A stretch of 64,000 nucleotides of DNA from Bacteroides sp. An322 (GCF_002161765.1 NZ_NFIN01000003.1:62001-126000), one strand, 5' to 3'; positions 37,362 through 44,438 are shown, numbered from the stretch's first letter. Numbers and translations are program-made. The notes: generated from the letters alone by a model not told the origin.

Positions 37362-37550
37362 CTATTTTAGCCCCGCTTGCCTCAGAATGTTGTAATAAGT
37401 GCCTTTCTCAACGCCTTTCTTGCCGTGGTCGGGTACAACAACGATATGTGTACCGTCAGTATAAACCATGTGGCTACCTTTTTGCCTCACGAACCAAAAG
37501 CCATTTTCAGTAAGCAGCGTTACAACGTCTTTAACTGATTTGTAGCTCAT
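37362..37550 (-). CDS. hicA: HicA-type mRNA interferase toxin
   Basis: 62 residues from ATG 37550. Double-stranded RNA-binding-like fold with the catalytic histidine in QKGSHMVY (His27) and the family end VEKGTYYNILRQAGL. It cleaves mRNA in a translation-independent manner. Preceded by a strong promoter and operator-like palindrome, as expected for an autoregulated pair. Confidence 0.92.
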   Translation of the reverse strand: MSYKSVKDVVTLLTENGFWFVRQKGSHMVYTDGTHIVVVPDHGKKGVEKGTYYNILRQAGLK

Positions 37551-37574
37551 AGCGTTTACGACTTTATTACGGTG

Positions 37575-37605
37575 CAAATATAGTAATTTTATGAATAATA
37601 ACAAA
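37575..37605 (-). promoter_or_regulatory. Promoter of the hic/moron cassette
   Basis: Minus strand: TTTG (37602-37605), a 19-nt spacer and TATATTTG (37575-37582); one of the best Bacteroides promoter matches in the window. Confidence 0.85.
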
Positions 37606-37610
37606 GAAAG

Positions 37611-37633
37611 TATTCATGTTTTTACTATGAATA
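37611..37633. promoter_or_regulatory. Operator-like palindrome upstream of hicA
   Basis: TATTCAT (37611-37617) and ATGAATA (37627-37633) separated by 9 nt, abutting the -33 element; likely HicB binding site. Confidence 0.6.
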
Positions 37634-37640
37634 TAAAAAA

Positions 37641-37666
37641 TAGCGATACCCGAAAGAATATCGCTA
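37641..37666 (-). terminator. Terminator after the portal gene
   Basis: TAGCGATA/TATCGCTA stem (37641-37648 with 37659-37666) followed by TTTTTTATATTC on the minus strand. Confidence 0.85.
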
Positions 37667-37693
37667 TACCTTGTATGAAAATGTCCCAGGAGA

Positions 37694-39202
37694 CTATTTG
37701 TTCATATTCCTACTGTTGAACTTTGACAGTTGTTCCTGCTTGGAGATTTCATTTTGCTGTTTCTCGGCTTGCTCCTCCTTTATCTGCTCGACCTCCTCCA
37801 GCACATTATCTACATTTCCAACGGAAGTGATTGCGCGCTGCTGTGACCATAGTTCTCCGTTCTTGGCTTTCAGTGCTGTATCTATCTTTTCGGAGAGGTC
37901 CTCCAAACGGTAAGGTTGCATCTGTACATCAATGTCTATCGTCTCGGAGGCTTCTTCAAGGTTAGAATTGAGCGATCCGAGGGCGGAAACAAGGAAGTTC
38001 ACACGCCGCTGCATGAACTCACCGACAGTTTCATTCAAGTTCTCCACGTTAAGGTGGGTGGACATGAAGACGTAATCGAATGCCACGCCACTGACAGCGT
38101 TCCCCGTTCCCTTCAGGCTATCAAAAGAGATGCGCGGCGTGTTGGTCAGACCGTAGATTTGGGAAAGCAAAGTTTCTACCTCGAATTTAACTGTCTCTGG
38201 TACCTGATTCCAGGTAAGATATTGTGCGTTAGCACTCATACCGGTAAGCTGCACAATACGGTTCTTCAGTTCACCGCTCAGTTGCTGCACATCACCAAAC
38301 AACATCAGGATGGGAAAGAAATGATAGTCAATGCAATCGGCATAATTGGATAAGAGTTTCTCCAGCCGGATGCGGAGCGTCTTAATCTTCTCGCAATAGG
38401 CTTCGGAGCGGTACATATAGATGACTGGCATTTTCTTGAACCCATGACGGAACGAGGCGGTTTCCTGCCAGCCGTTCGTCTGCTCCCACTGATAGACCAT
38501 ATCTTTCGTAATGGTCATAAAGCAGGTAATCTCCATGTCATTTAAATCTTTCTTCTTATACTCACGCGAGAGAGCCACTAAATCACCGTTATCATTGAAA
38601 AACGGGTAGAGTTTATCCCCTCGAAACGGAGACCATAGTACGCTTTTCAATCGGTATTCGGGCATAGATTTTCCAAATATATCCGCCACCTTGCGTTTCA
38701 GTTTCGCCCAGAAACCATCATCTTTCACCACATACCAATACTCGGCCACCTCCTGCTCGGCCAGCCACGAGCGCACGGCTTTTTTGTTCTGGTACTTGAT
38801 TTTGTTCTTCTTGAACACCTGCTTCAGCGCTGACAGCAAGCCTTCTTCCGACTGTTCAGGTTTGCAATCAAGTATAGGCTCAGTTCCTACGGTGAAAGCC
38901 GTCTGAATATTCACGATGTCCTGCTCAATAGGTAGGGCGATGCGGTTTGGGTCTACCAGCTTCTTCTGCTCCGGCTCCACATGTTCCTTTCCCGTGGTGG
39001 GGTCGGTGAATCGTTGCTTCGGCTTTAATGTGACCTTGATTTTCGGATATTTCTCTTCATCGGTGATAATCTCATGGCGGTTGGGATTCCAGTCGTTGTA
39101 GAGCTTCACCGCGTCGGGAAGGTCTGTCTTGCGAGCCTTCTTCAAGTAGTATATCTTTTGGTCTGTGTCTTGCAGGGCAAGAACTTTTGCTAATGTTCTC
39201 AT
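37694..39202 (-). CDS. Portal protein (SPP1 gp6-like)
   Basis: 502 residues, the usual size. It forms the dodecameric ring through which DNA is packaged and ejected. Mixed alpha/beta core with DPNRIALPIEQDIVNIQTAF, KAVRSWLAEQEVAEYWYVV and a Gln/Glu-rich C-terminus (EQIKEEQAEKQQNEISK). It lies 12 bp after the terminase, in the order small terminase, large terminase, portal. Confidence 0.88.
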   Translation of the reverse strand: MRTLAKVLALQDTDQKIYYLKKARKTDLPDAVKLYNDWNPNRHEIITDEEKYPKIKVTLKPKQRFTDPTTGKEHVEPEQKKLVDPNRIALPIEQDIVNIQTAFTVGTEPILDCKPEQSEEGLLSALKQVFKKNKIKYQNKKAVRSWLAEQEVAEYWYVVKDDGFWAKLKRKVADIFGKSMPEYRLKSVLWSPFRGDKLYPFFNDNGDLVALSREYKKKDLNDMEITCFMTITKDMVYQWEQTNGWQETASFRHGFKKMPVIYMYRSEAYCEKIKTLRIRLEKLLSNYADCIDYHFFPILMLFGDVQQLSGELKNRIVQLTGMSANAQYLTWNQVPETVKFEVETLLSQIYGLTNTPRISFDSLKGTGNAVSGVAFDYVFMSTHLNVENLNETVGEFMQRRVNFLVSALGSLNSNLEEASETIDIDVQMQPYRLEDLSEKIDTALKAKNGELWSQQRAITSVGNVDNVLEEVEQIKEEQAEKQQNEISKQEQLSKFNSRNMNK

Positions 39203-39214
39203 ATCTCAATATCT

Positions 39215-40483
39215 TTAATGTCCGAATATTCCTGAATAATCTCTCGGTTTCAATATACGCCCAAGCAGGACTGATAAGACATAATACCGTGCCGCGTCGA
39301 TGGCGTGATTATCTTTGTCCACAGGCTGGTTGATATAGTTCCCGTTCTTGTCCTTATCCCATACATAGTTACGCAGTTCTTTCTGCAAGTTGTATGACCT
39401 CCGAGTAACGAATATCTCCATGTCTTTCATCTTATCAATACCCGCCAAGATAGAGCCTTGTCCTTTCTCGGTGGCGTATATGTTCACCCCTCCGTTGTGT
39501 ATCTCCTGAATGAGGCGAGGGTCTGCACTGTCTGCATAGACATTCAATCCCCACGGGCGGAGCGACTTTACTATATCTGATGAAAGCAGGTTGGTACGGT
39601 AGTCTATCTCGTCTAAATAAAGAGCGTTATCTATTATTCCACAACGGACTGCGGCGGTACTATCGACACTATAGCCGAAGTCCAGCCCGATACCCACTTT
39701 CTTGCACCACTGGGGGAATTCATCCACAATGCCCCACTTCTTGAACACAGCACCCTCCGCCACGTCCGCCCAGCGACCTATCACCGTGTGGGCGTACTTT
39801 TCGGGATTGTCCTTTTTCATCTGCTCCACCTCTTTCAGGAACTCCGACGAAAGGTGGTCTAAGTTGTCGAAGTAGGTCGTATGGATATGCAGCACGTTGG
39901 GATGCGTGGATATTTGCACGGGAACGCCGTCAATCTCCACCAGCTTGTGCGTGTTCTCGATATACTTCTTGTAGATGAAGTGGTTACTATCCGTTGGGTT
40001 CATTATGATAATGATGCGGTTCTGAATACCCTTTTGACGGATGGAGAGCATGATTTTGTCAAAGTCCTGCTCGTTTGTCCATTCCTCCGCTTCATCGCAG
40101 ACAAAAGTCGTAATGCCGTGGATGGATTTCAGCTTTGCCGTTTGATTCCCTGATGAAGTTTTTATACCCCGGAACATAATACGCCCACCGCTTCTTCGAT
40201 TGATGATGTCCGTCTTGGTGGCACGGAAGTATTTGCCAGTTCCGTCCATCTCTATCTTCTCCATCATTTCGGGGATAATACTCATGTGGGCGGAAACCAT
40301 CGTATAACGGGAGTAAAGGATAGTGTGGGCAAACGACCTGTCAAGTGACTTCTCGAATGTTAGTCGCTCAATGAAGGCGGAAGCGTTGAAAGACTTTCCA
40401 CTGCCACGACCTCCCGTGATAAGTATGATGAATTTCTCCTTATCCGTGTAGAGTGGGGTGTATATAGCCTGGGGTTTAATCAT
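39215..40483 (-). CDS. Terminase large subunit
   Basis: 422 residues. The packaging ATPase has Walker A GGRGSGKS at residues 24-31 and Walker B TTFVCDEAEEW near 127-137; the nuclease half has GIGLDFGYSVDSTA (about 268) and DKDNHAIDAARY near the end. It belongs to the PBSX/headful-type family. It overlaps the small subunit by 8 nt. Confidence 0.95.
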   Translation of the reverse strand: MIKPQAIYTPLYTDKEKFIILITGGRGSGKSFNASAFIERLTFEKSLDRSFAHTILYSRYTMVSAHMSIIPEMMEKIEMDGTGKYFRATKTDIINRRSGGRIMFRGIKTSSGNQTAKLKSIHGITTFVCDEAEEWTNEQDFDKIMLSIRQKGIQNRIIIIMNPTDSNHFIYKKYIENTHKLVEIDGVPVQISTHPNVLHIHTTYFDNLDHLSSEFLKEVEQMKKDNPEKYAHTVIGRWADVAEGAVFKKWGIVDEFPQWCKKVGIGLDFGYSVDSTAAVRCGIIDNALYLDEIDYRTNLLSSDIVKSLRPWGLNVYADSADPRLIQEIHNGGVNIYATEKGQGSILAGIDKMKDMEIFVTRRSYNLQKELRNYVWDKDKNGNYINQPVDKDNHAIDAARYYVLSVLLGRILKPRDYSGIFGH

Positions 40484-41018
40484 TGGTGTTGTCGTTTATC
40501 CATTTCTCGATGTCAATACTTCCATTGGAGGACACATCTTCATCGTCCTCTTGCTTCTTCTCAACCTTGCGCCATTCCTCATCATGGTGGTACAGCCAAG
40601 TGGAGAGAGCCTGCATATTCGGCGGCAGTTCGGTTTCACCCTCGGTGGTTTGTATCTCTTCATCTTCGGTATAAACGCCGTCTATTTTCAGCTTCCGGGT
40701 GGTTACGGTCTTGTTCTTGATTTTCTTGCCACCCAAAGCCGCTTTGAGATATGCACCACGCACGATGGAGTTGATTTTTCGGCGACCGCGCGCTAAGACT
40801 TTAGCTAATCTGGCAGACCTGCGTTCGTTTTCCTCATCCGACCACTTATCATAGTTGCCGTTCTTCATGCAATTAAACACTTCGGGAGACAGCGAAACGC
40901 CGAACTTATCATCCAGCGCATCCGCTATCTCCGCATCGGTCAATCCCTGCATGGAGAGTGCAAGGATTTCGTCGTAGAAATCATCACTGTCGTAGTCGAA
41001 TTTCTTGGGTCTTGCCAT
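40476..41018 (-). CDS. Terminase small subunit
   Basis: 180 residues with an N-terminal helix-turn-helix-like region (EILALSMQGLTDAEIADALD) for DNA recognition, a helical basic middle and an acidic C-terminal tail that would contact the large subunit. Directly upstream of the large subunit. A small reading frame without a conventional start (41025-41306) ends 6 nt before its ATG. Confidence 0.85.
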   Translation of the reverse strand: MARPKKFDYDSDDFYDEILALSMQGLTDAEIADALDDKFGVSLSPEVFNCMKNGNYDKWSDEENERRSARLAKVLARGRRKINSIVRGAYLKAALGGKKIKNKTVTTRKLKIDGVYTEDEEIQTTEGETELPPNMQALSTWLYHHDEEWRKVEKKQEDDEDVSSNGSIDIEKWINDNTND

Positions 41019-41024
41019 AAATTG

Positions 41025-41306
41025 TTATCCGTTATTTAATCCCATGTATTGAGAGCGGGAAAATCTTATATTTGCGCTATTCTTTAAAAGAGTTTCCATC
41101 TCTTGTGTTCTCCCTTGTGCCCTTAAAGAAAGAGCCTGGCTTCTCGCGTCTCTTATTGTTCTGCTCGTCCTTATATTTTGAGCATATCTATTAAATGTAT
41201 CATTAGCTCTATTCAAACGACTATAGGTGCCCTGCAATGTTGAAGCCTGAGCATTAATTCGATTGATTTGATTTACTAAATCATTATAAGATTTACTTCT
41301 TCTGAC
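41025..41306 (-). CDS. Small basic protein A, apparent GTC start
   Basis: 93 residues if read from GTC at 41306 (VRRSKSYNDLVNQINRI... ending QYMGLNNG). There is no ATG, GTG or TTG at the conserved 5' end: the frame is closed by TGA directly before the GTC. A perfect AGGAGG (41315-41320) sits 8 nt upstream of the GTC. The protein is Arg/Asn-rich and related to frame B at both ends. It stops 6 nt before the terminase small subunit ATG. Start at GTC is my inference, tied to the GAC-anticodon tRNA-like RNA at 43540-43613; an internal TTG at 41237 would miss the conserved N-terminus. Confidence 0.65.
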   Translation of the reverse strand, partial: VRRSKSYNDLVNQINRINAQASTLQGTYSRLNRANDTFNRYAQNIRTSRTIRDARSQALSLRAQGRTQEMETLLKNSANIRFSRSQYMGLNNG

Positions 41307-41333
41307 TCAGCATTCCTCCTAAATTTTAAGTTA

Positions 41334-42083
41334 TTATTCAATTCTTTCTATTTGTTCGTCAAACAGTTCTCCTTTGATAAACTTCTGATAATGGTCATAC
41401 CCGAACCGCTCACAGAAAGCCGCCTTAGCCTCCCATGTGTCAAAGGACAGCATCAGGTAAGCATCCATGTTGGCGGCTGTTTCCTGCGCCTGTTCCTTGA
41501 CCTGCTGCTTCACGTCTTTCATGTGGGCAACCTTTTCGGCACGCTCCAACTGACGGGCTGCTTTCTCGGCTTCCTTCTGCTCTGTGACGGGCTGCATCAT
41601 TTCTTCCAATGCCCCAGCTAAAGAGTTTTCTTCTTCGGTCTGCAAAAGGAAATCACAGCCTATCATGTTCAAGTCCGCATCGGTCAGACCTGCATCCTTG
41701 TAGTCAATATCAGGAACGAGACGAGCCAAAGCGTCGTAATCCCACTGACCGCCGATGTTCGGATTATTTAGGGCTATATTCAAAGACTTCTCGGTCTTTT
41801 CATCCACGTTGATAAGCTCCACACGAAGCGTGTAGTCATTCTCGTGCGTGACTTCATTGTATTTGTTCAGCTCATCCAATACAGAAACTTTTTGATGGCC
41901 TCCGACAATGGTGTAGCCCGTTGCTTGGTTTACGACTATGCCGCCGACAACGCCATACCGTTTTATGGAACGCTTCAACTGCTTGCGCCCCTCGTCCGAT
42001 ATGGTACGCGGATTGTAAGACGCTGGCTTTATCTGCGAGCGTCTTAGCTCCACCGACTTGCTGTTGAAATACTTATTATCCAT
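41334..42083 (-). CDS. ParB/Srx-like N-terminal domain protein (IbrB-like)
   Basis: 249 residues. The N-terminal ParB-like fold is seen in ELRRSQIKPASYNPRTISDE and GGIVVNQATGYTIVGGHQKV (about residues 45-66); the C-terminal half is charged coiled coil plus a small domain (MLSFDTWEAKAAFCERFGY). It is two genes from a PAPS-reductase-like gene; the same two families occur together as ibrA/ibrB in an E. coli prophage. Role unknown, perhaps regulation or DNA modification. Its ATG is overlapped by the stop of small frame B. Confidence 0.8.
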   Translation of the reverse strand: MDNKYFNSKSVELRRSQIKPASYNPRTISDEGRKQLKRSIKRYGVVGGIVVNQATGYTIVGGHQKVSVLDELNKYNEVTHENDYTLRVELINVDEKTEKSLNIALNNPNIGGQWDYDALARLVPDIDYKDAGLTDADLNMIGCDFLLQTEEENSLAGALEEMMQPVTEQKEAEKAARQLERAEKVAHMKDVKQQVKEQAQETAANMDAYLMLSFDTWEAKAAFCERFGYDHYQKFIKGELFDEQIERIE

Positions 42084-42285
42084 TACTCAATCCCATATAC
42101 TGCCGACGGGTGTATCTTGTACTGGCATTACCACCGTCATTAATTCTTGATATATTCAAAGAATAATTGGTATATGCTCTGTTAGCTACGCTGGCACGTC
42201 TTGAAGAAACCGAAGTATTTGCCATTATTCGGTTATATTGATTTCTCAAATCATTTTGACTTTTTGTTCTAACTCGTGTTCTAAC
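42076..42285 (-). CDS. Small basic protein B, apparent GTT start
   Basis: 69 residues if read from GTT at 42285 (VRTRVRTKSQNDLRNQYNRI... ending RQYMGLSNG). AGGAGG lies 8 nt upstream. No AUG-type start exists before an internal ATG about 20 codons in. GAGTTAGAACA occurs twice in frame (GTT at 42285 and 42273). It aligns with frame A at the N-terminus (KSxNDLxNQxNRI) and at the end (QYMGLxNG). Its stop overlaps the ParB-like ATG, so translation of the two is probably coupled. Confidence 0.6.
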   Translation of the reverse strand, partial: VRTRVRTKSQNDLRNQYNRIMANTSVSSRRASVANRAYTNYSLNISRINDGGNASTRYTRRQYMGLSNG

Positions 42286-42300
42286 TCGGCTTTCCTCCTA

Positions 42301-42975
42301 TTAGTTTTGTTTGTTATGATACTCCCATAATATCCGCTCTGAAAGCGGAAACACTTTGTAAATACGTTGCAAGTCCTGCGGATAGTTCTTCTCCAGCCAA
42401 AGCATACAATCGAGGTTAAATCCGACGCCTGAACTGGCTTTGAGTGAGTAACGTACCGGTTCGGGAAGATTGTGCTGCTTCATGTATGATAGCACGTCTT
42501 TCTGGGTCCAGTCAGCCAAGGGGTAGCACATTCCGTTGTTCTCGTACCCATTGGCTTCATATCCTTTCAGCATCAAACGCCTGTTCATGCCATCGGCTTT
42601 CTTCATGCCCAAAAATGCGTAATGTATGCCGTATTTAAGCTGCATCGCATTGACCACATCCGCCAGCTTCAACAGCTTCACCTTTGAATTAGGCACGCAA
42701 TACAAGCCACTGCGAAGAATGTAAGTCAGGTTCCAGTGCGGTACTTCGACAAACTCAATCTTCGGGTATCTGGCTTTCACCCATCCAATCCAGCGGTCTA
42801 TGTGTTCAAGATGTTGAACAAAGAACATAAACACGCACACTATGCGTTCAAATTTCGGATAAAGCATATCAAGCAAGACCAAACTATCCTTACCAAGAGA
42901 GCAAAAGAGTATCGCGCTGTCAGACTTACACCTGATAGCGTCAATACTCTTGTATGTTCTTTCTTGCAGCGTCAT
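42301..42975 (-). CDS. PAPS-reductase-family (PP-loop) protein, IbrA-like
   Basis: 224 residues. The nucleotide-binding PP-loop is FCSLGKDSLVLL (Ser26-Ser31), with GMKKADGMNRRL and a CYPLADWTQKDVLSYM segment typical of the phosphoadenosine phosphosulfate reductase superfamily. The family covers sulfate reduction, tRNA thiolation and DndC-type DNA phosphorothioation; no 4Fe-4S Cys cluster is evident. Paired with the ParB-like gene, as in ibrAB. Small frame C ends 2 nt before its ATG. Confidence 0.85.
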   Translation of the reverse strand: MTLQERTYKSIDAIRCKSDSAILFCSLGKDSLVLLDMLYPKFERIVCVFMFFVQHLEHIDRWIGWVKARYPKIEFVEVPHWNLTYILRSGLYCVPNSKVKLLKLADVVNAMQLKYGIHYAFLGMKKADGMNRRLMLKGYEANGYENNGMCYPLADWTQKDVLSYMKQHNLPEPVRYSLKASSGVGFNLDCMLWLEKNYPQDLQRIYKVFPLSERILWEYHNKQN

Positions 42976-42977
42976 GG

Positions 42978-43136
42978 TTAGCCACCCGATAAGCCTAAAC
43001 CTGTACGAATGTTGCGATACTGCTGTTGTCGGGTGATGTAACGTCCACCCTGCGATAATCTGCCGGTAGTGGGGTCTGTCAAACCTTGGCGACCACCACG
43101 ATAACCGCTGCTTGAATAAGTAGTCCTTCTTCTGAC
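42978..43136 (-). CDS. Small basic protein C, apparent GTC start
   Basis: 52 residues from GTC at 43136 (VRRRTTYSSSGYRGGRQGLT... ending GLGLSGG). Sixteen bases at its 5' end, 43126-43141, are identical to those at 41296-41311 of frame A (minus strand: GCTGAGTCAGAAGAAG). A TGA lies directly before the GTC in both. The Shine-Dalgarno match here is weak (GAAGG). It is followed within 2 nt by the PAPS-reductase-like gene. Confidence 0.55.
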   Translation of the reverse strand, partial: VRRRTTYSSSGYRGGRQGLTDPTTGRLSQGGRYITRQQQYRNIRTGLGLSGG

Positions 43137-43155
43137 TCAGCCTTCAAATTAAAGA

Positions 43156-43515
43156 TTAAACATGTTTATCTATCACTATGCCCAAGTCGTAAACGACCTG
43201 CGCTGCCAAATATGGTTCACCGTTATACTCGTACTCGATGAGGTTGTGATTTTCGTCCTCAAAGAGTTCTATGCGTGCATCTTTGACTTCTACCAGTGCG
43301 CTTGCCCTGTCTTTGTTGTATCCAACATAGAACCGGATAGCGTCATACTTGCGTGGTATCAAAATACCATCTTCTTCTTTGCAGTAGCCTTCTTCGTCCA
43401 GTTCGCAATACTTCTTCTGTGTATTTGGACGAATCTCACGAAACTCTTGTGTTTTCGTGCCTGCTAAGATTTCATCAAAATACTTCTGTTTGATGATGAG
43501 TGTCAAAATGTTCAT
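43156..43515 (-). CDS. ASCH domain protein
   Basis: 119 residues. The ASCH (PUA-like) fold is indicated by ILTLIIKQKYFDEILAGTKT followed by EFREIRP and the strand YDAIRFYVGYNKDRASALVE. The family is thought to bind RNA or modified nucleosides; some members are nucleases or deaminases acting on nucleosides. It begins 24 nt downstream of the initiator-tRNA-like RNA, with the recurrent ACACGATT-ATG start context, so an action on that RNA is an attractive inference. Confidence 0.82.
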   Translation of the reverse strand: MNILTLIIKQKYFDEILAGTKTQEFREIRPNTQKKYCELDEEGYCKEEDGILIPRKYDAIRFYVGYNKDRASALVEVKDARIELFEDENHNLIEYEYNGEPYLAAQVVYDLGIVIDKHV

Positions 43516-43539
43516 AATCGTGTCAAATTAAAAATCTTG

Positions 43540-43613
43540 TTGCGGGGGCTGGCTCTGCCCCAGCGGTCTCTACCAAGTCAAAGTAGCGAGATGACTGACT
43601 TCTCTACCCCGCG
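43540..43613 (-). tRNA. Initiator-tRNA-like cloverleaf with GAC anticodon
   Basis: 74 nt, all four stems form. C1 is unpaired opposite A72, the signature of bacterial initiator tRNA; GCGGGG (2-7) pairs with CCCCGC; U8 and A9 follow; the D-stem is GAGA/TCTC with loop AGTCAGTCA; the anticodon stem is CTACT/GGTAG with loop TTGACTT (anticodon GAC, reading GUC and GUU); the variable loop is AGACC; the T-stem is GCTGG/CCAGC. Oddities: the T-loop is GGCAGAG rather than TTCRANT, the D-loop lacks GG, position 37 is U, and the three G-C pairs of initiator anticodon stems are missing. It could instead be a tRNA mimic in the ASCH leader. The structure is firm, the role is inferred. Confidence 0.8.
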
Positions 43614-43626
43614 ATAATACATGCCT

Positions 43627-43652
43627 CAAAGTTACTTCTACGAACAAAGATA
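43627..43652 (-). promoter_or_regulatory. -7 boxes upstream of the tRNA-like RNA
   Basis: TATCTTTG (43645-43652) and TAACTTTG (43627-43634) on the minus strand both match TAnnTTTG and lie 14-40 nt before the RNA. Clear -33 elements are lacking. Confidence 0.5.
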
Positions 43653-43661
43653 GCGAAATAA

Positions 43662-43694
43662 ATCCAGCCTTTCGCTTTCACTAAGGCCGGATTG
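43662..43694 (-). terminator. Hairpin ending the upstream transcript
   Basis: Imperfect inverted repeat AATCCGGCCTT ... AAGGCTGGATT followed by TTATTTCG on the minus strand; separates the amidotransferase block from the tRNA-like unit. Confidence 0.5.
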
Positions 43695-43717
43695 TGAAAC
43701 ATTCACCGGATTGTTTG

Positions 43718-43942
43718 TCATTTGCCACTTAATTGATTAAACAATCTTTCTGCTGCCTCATAGCTTTCTGTTGGCAGAGCAAAACAGTCACCATTATCTG
43801 TATAGAATCCAAGTTCTTCGTTATAGTCCATCTTCTCAACAACGATGCTCAATGAACGCAATATTGCATTTGCTTCATCTTCTGTCAAGTTGCAGATAGA
43901 AAAACGTTTTGTCTTATGGTTGTAATTCAGTTTCATAGCCAT
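43718..43942 (-). CDS. Small protein of unknown function
   Basis: 74 residues (MAMKLNYNHKTKRFSICNLT), with EDEANAILRSLSIVVEK and a C-terminal helix. Overlaps the amidotransferase gene by 10 nt, so it belongs to that operon. No recognised domain. Confidence 0.65.
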   Translation of the reverse strand: MAMKLNYNHKTKRFSICNLTEDEANAILRSLSIVVEKMDYNEELGFYTDNGDCFALPTESYEAAERLFNQLSGK

Positions 43943-44436
43943 CTTAAATTAGAATAATAAATACCGTCTAAAATCCTATAATCGCCATATAATCTCACTT
44001 CACCCTTATACATCATTGCAAACCGAGAAAAGCCACATATCTGCCTTATCGCCCAGTCTGCTTGCGAAGATCCGTATCTGTATTTCAGTATGGTAGGGTA
44101 AATCTTTGCTCTAAAGGCCGTTTCGCTGTCAGTCATATCACCAACAGGACAGATTGGCAAAATGCCGTTGTGGGCAAAATAAATACCATCTAAGCTGAAT
44201 GGGTGACAGTTTGCCCTACATATTGAGCCATGCGTGGCCAGCCTGAAATGAATGATGCAATCTTCATCGTCACTCACCTCTGATAAATGGCATAAGAAAG
44301 TACGATAATCCAAGCCCTTATGAAAATGATTTGTCGAAACAAAGCCATAACCGTTATGATTCAACCTTTTTATTTTTCCAAGAATATCCCGGCTTGGCAT
44401 CGGGACATTCTTGGGTTTATAGATGATGCAGCACAT
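43933..44436 (-). CDS. Class II glutamine amidotransferase-like protein
   Basis: 167 residues. After Met removal the N-terminal Cys2 (MCCIIYKPKN) would be the Ntn-hydrolase nucleophile; HFRLATHGSICRANCHPF (about 62-79) and IYFAHNGILP (about 84-93) supply the conserved Arg, Asn and Gly positions of the glutaminase domain. It would release ammonia from glutamine for a partner ligase. It follows an amidoligase gene; this gene pair is known in bacteria and phages and has been proposed to modify peptides of the cell surface. Confidence 0.82.
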   Translation of the reverse strand: MCCIIYKPKNVPMPSRDILGKIKRLNHNGYGFVSTNHFHKGLDYRTFLCHLSEVSDDEDCIIHFRLATHGSICRANCHPFSLDGIYFAHNGILPICPVGDMTDSETAFRAKIYPTILKYRYGSSQADWAIRQICGFSRFAMMYKGEVRLYGDYRILDGIYYSNLRWL

Positions 44437-44438
44437 AG

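Noticed and set aside
41299-41312. TGA read as an amino acid (alternative genetic code) to extend frames A and C upstream
   Set aside because: The rest of the phage uses TGA as a normal stop (for example ATGA overlaps), and frame B has CGA followed by in-frame TAA and TAG, so reassignment does not give a common start.
41296-41320. A +1 frameshift from ATG (41312) to explain frame A
   Set aside because: The same ATG is absent in B and C although the 5' region is conserved, so a shared mechanism cannot rest on it.
42976-43142. Treating the missing start codons of A, B and C as sequencing errors
   Set aside because: Three separate copies share the same feature with conserved flanks, unlike the single-copy indels elsewhere.
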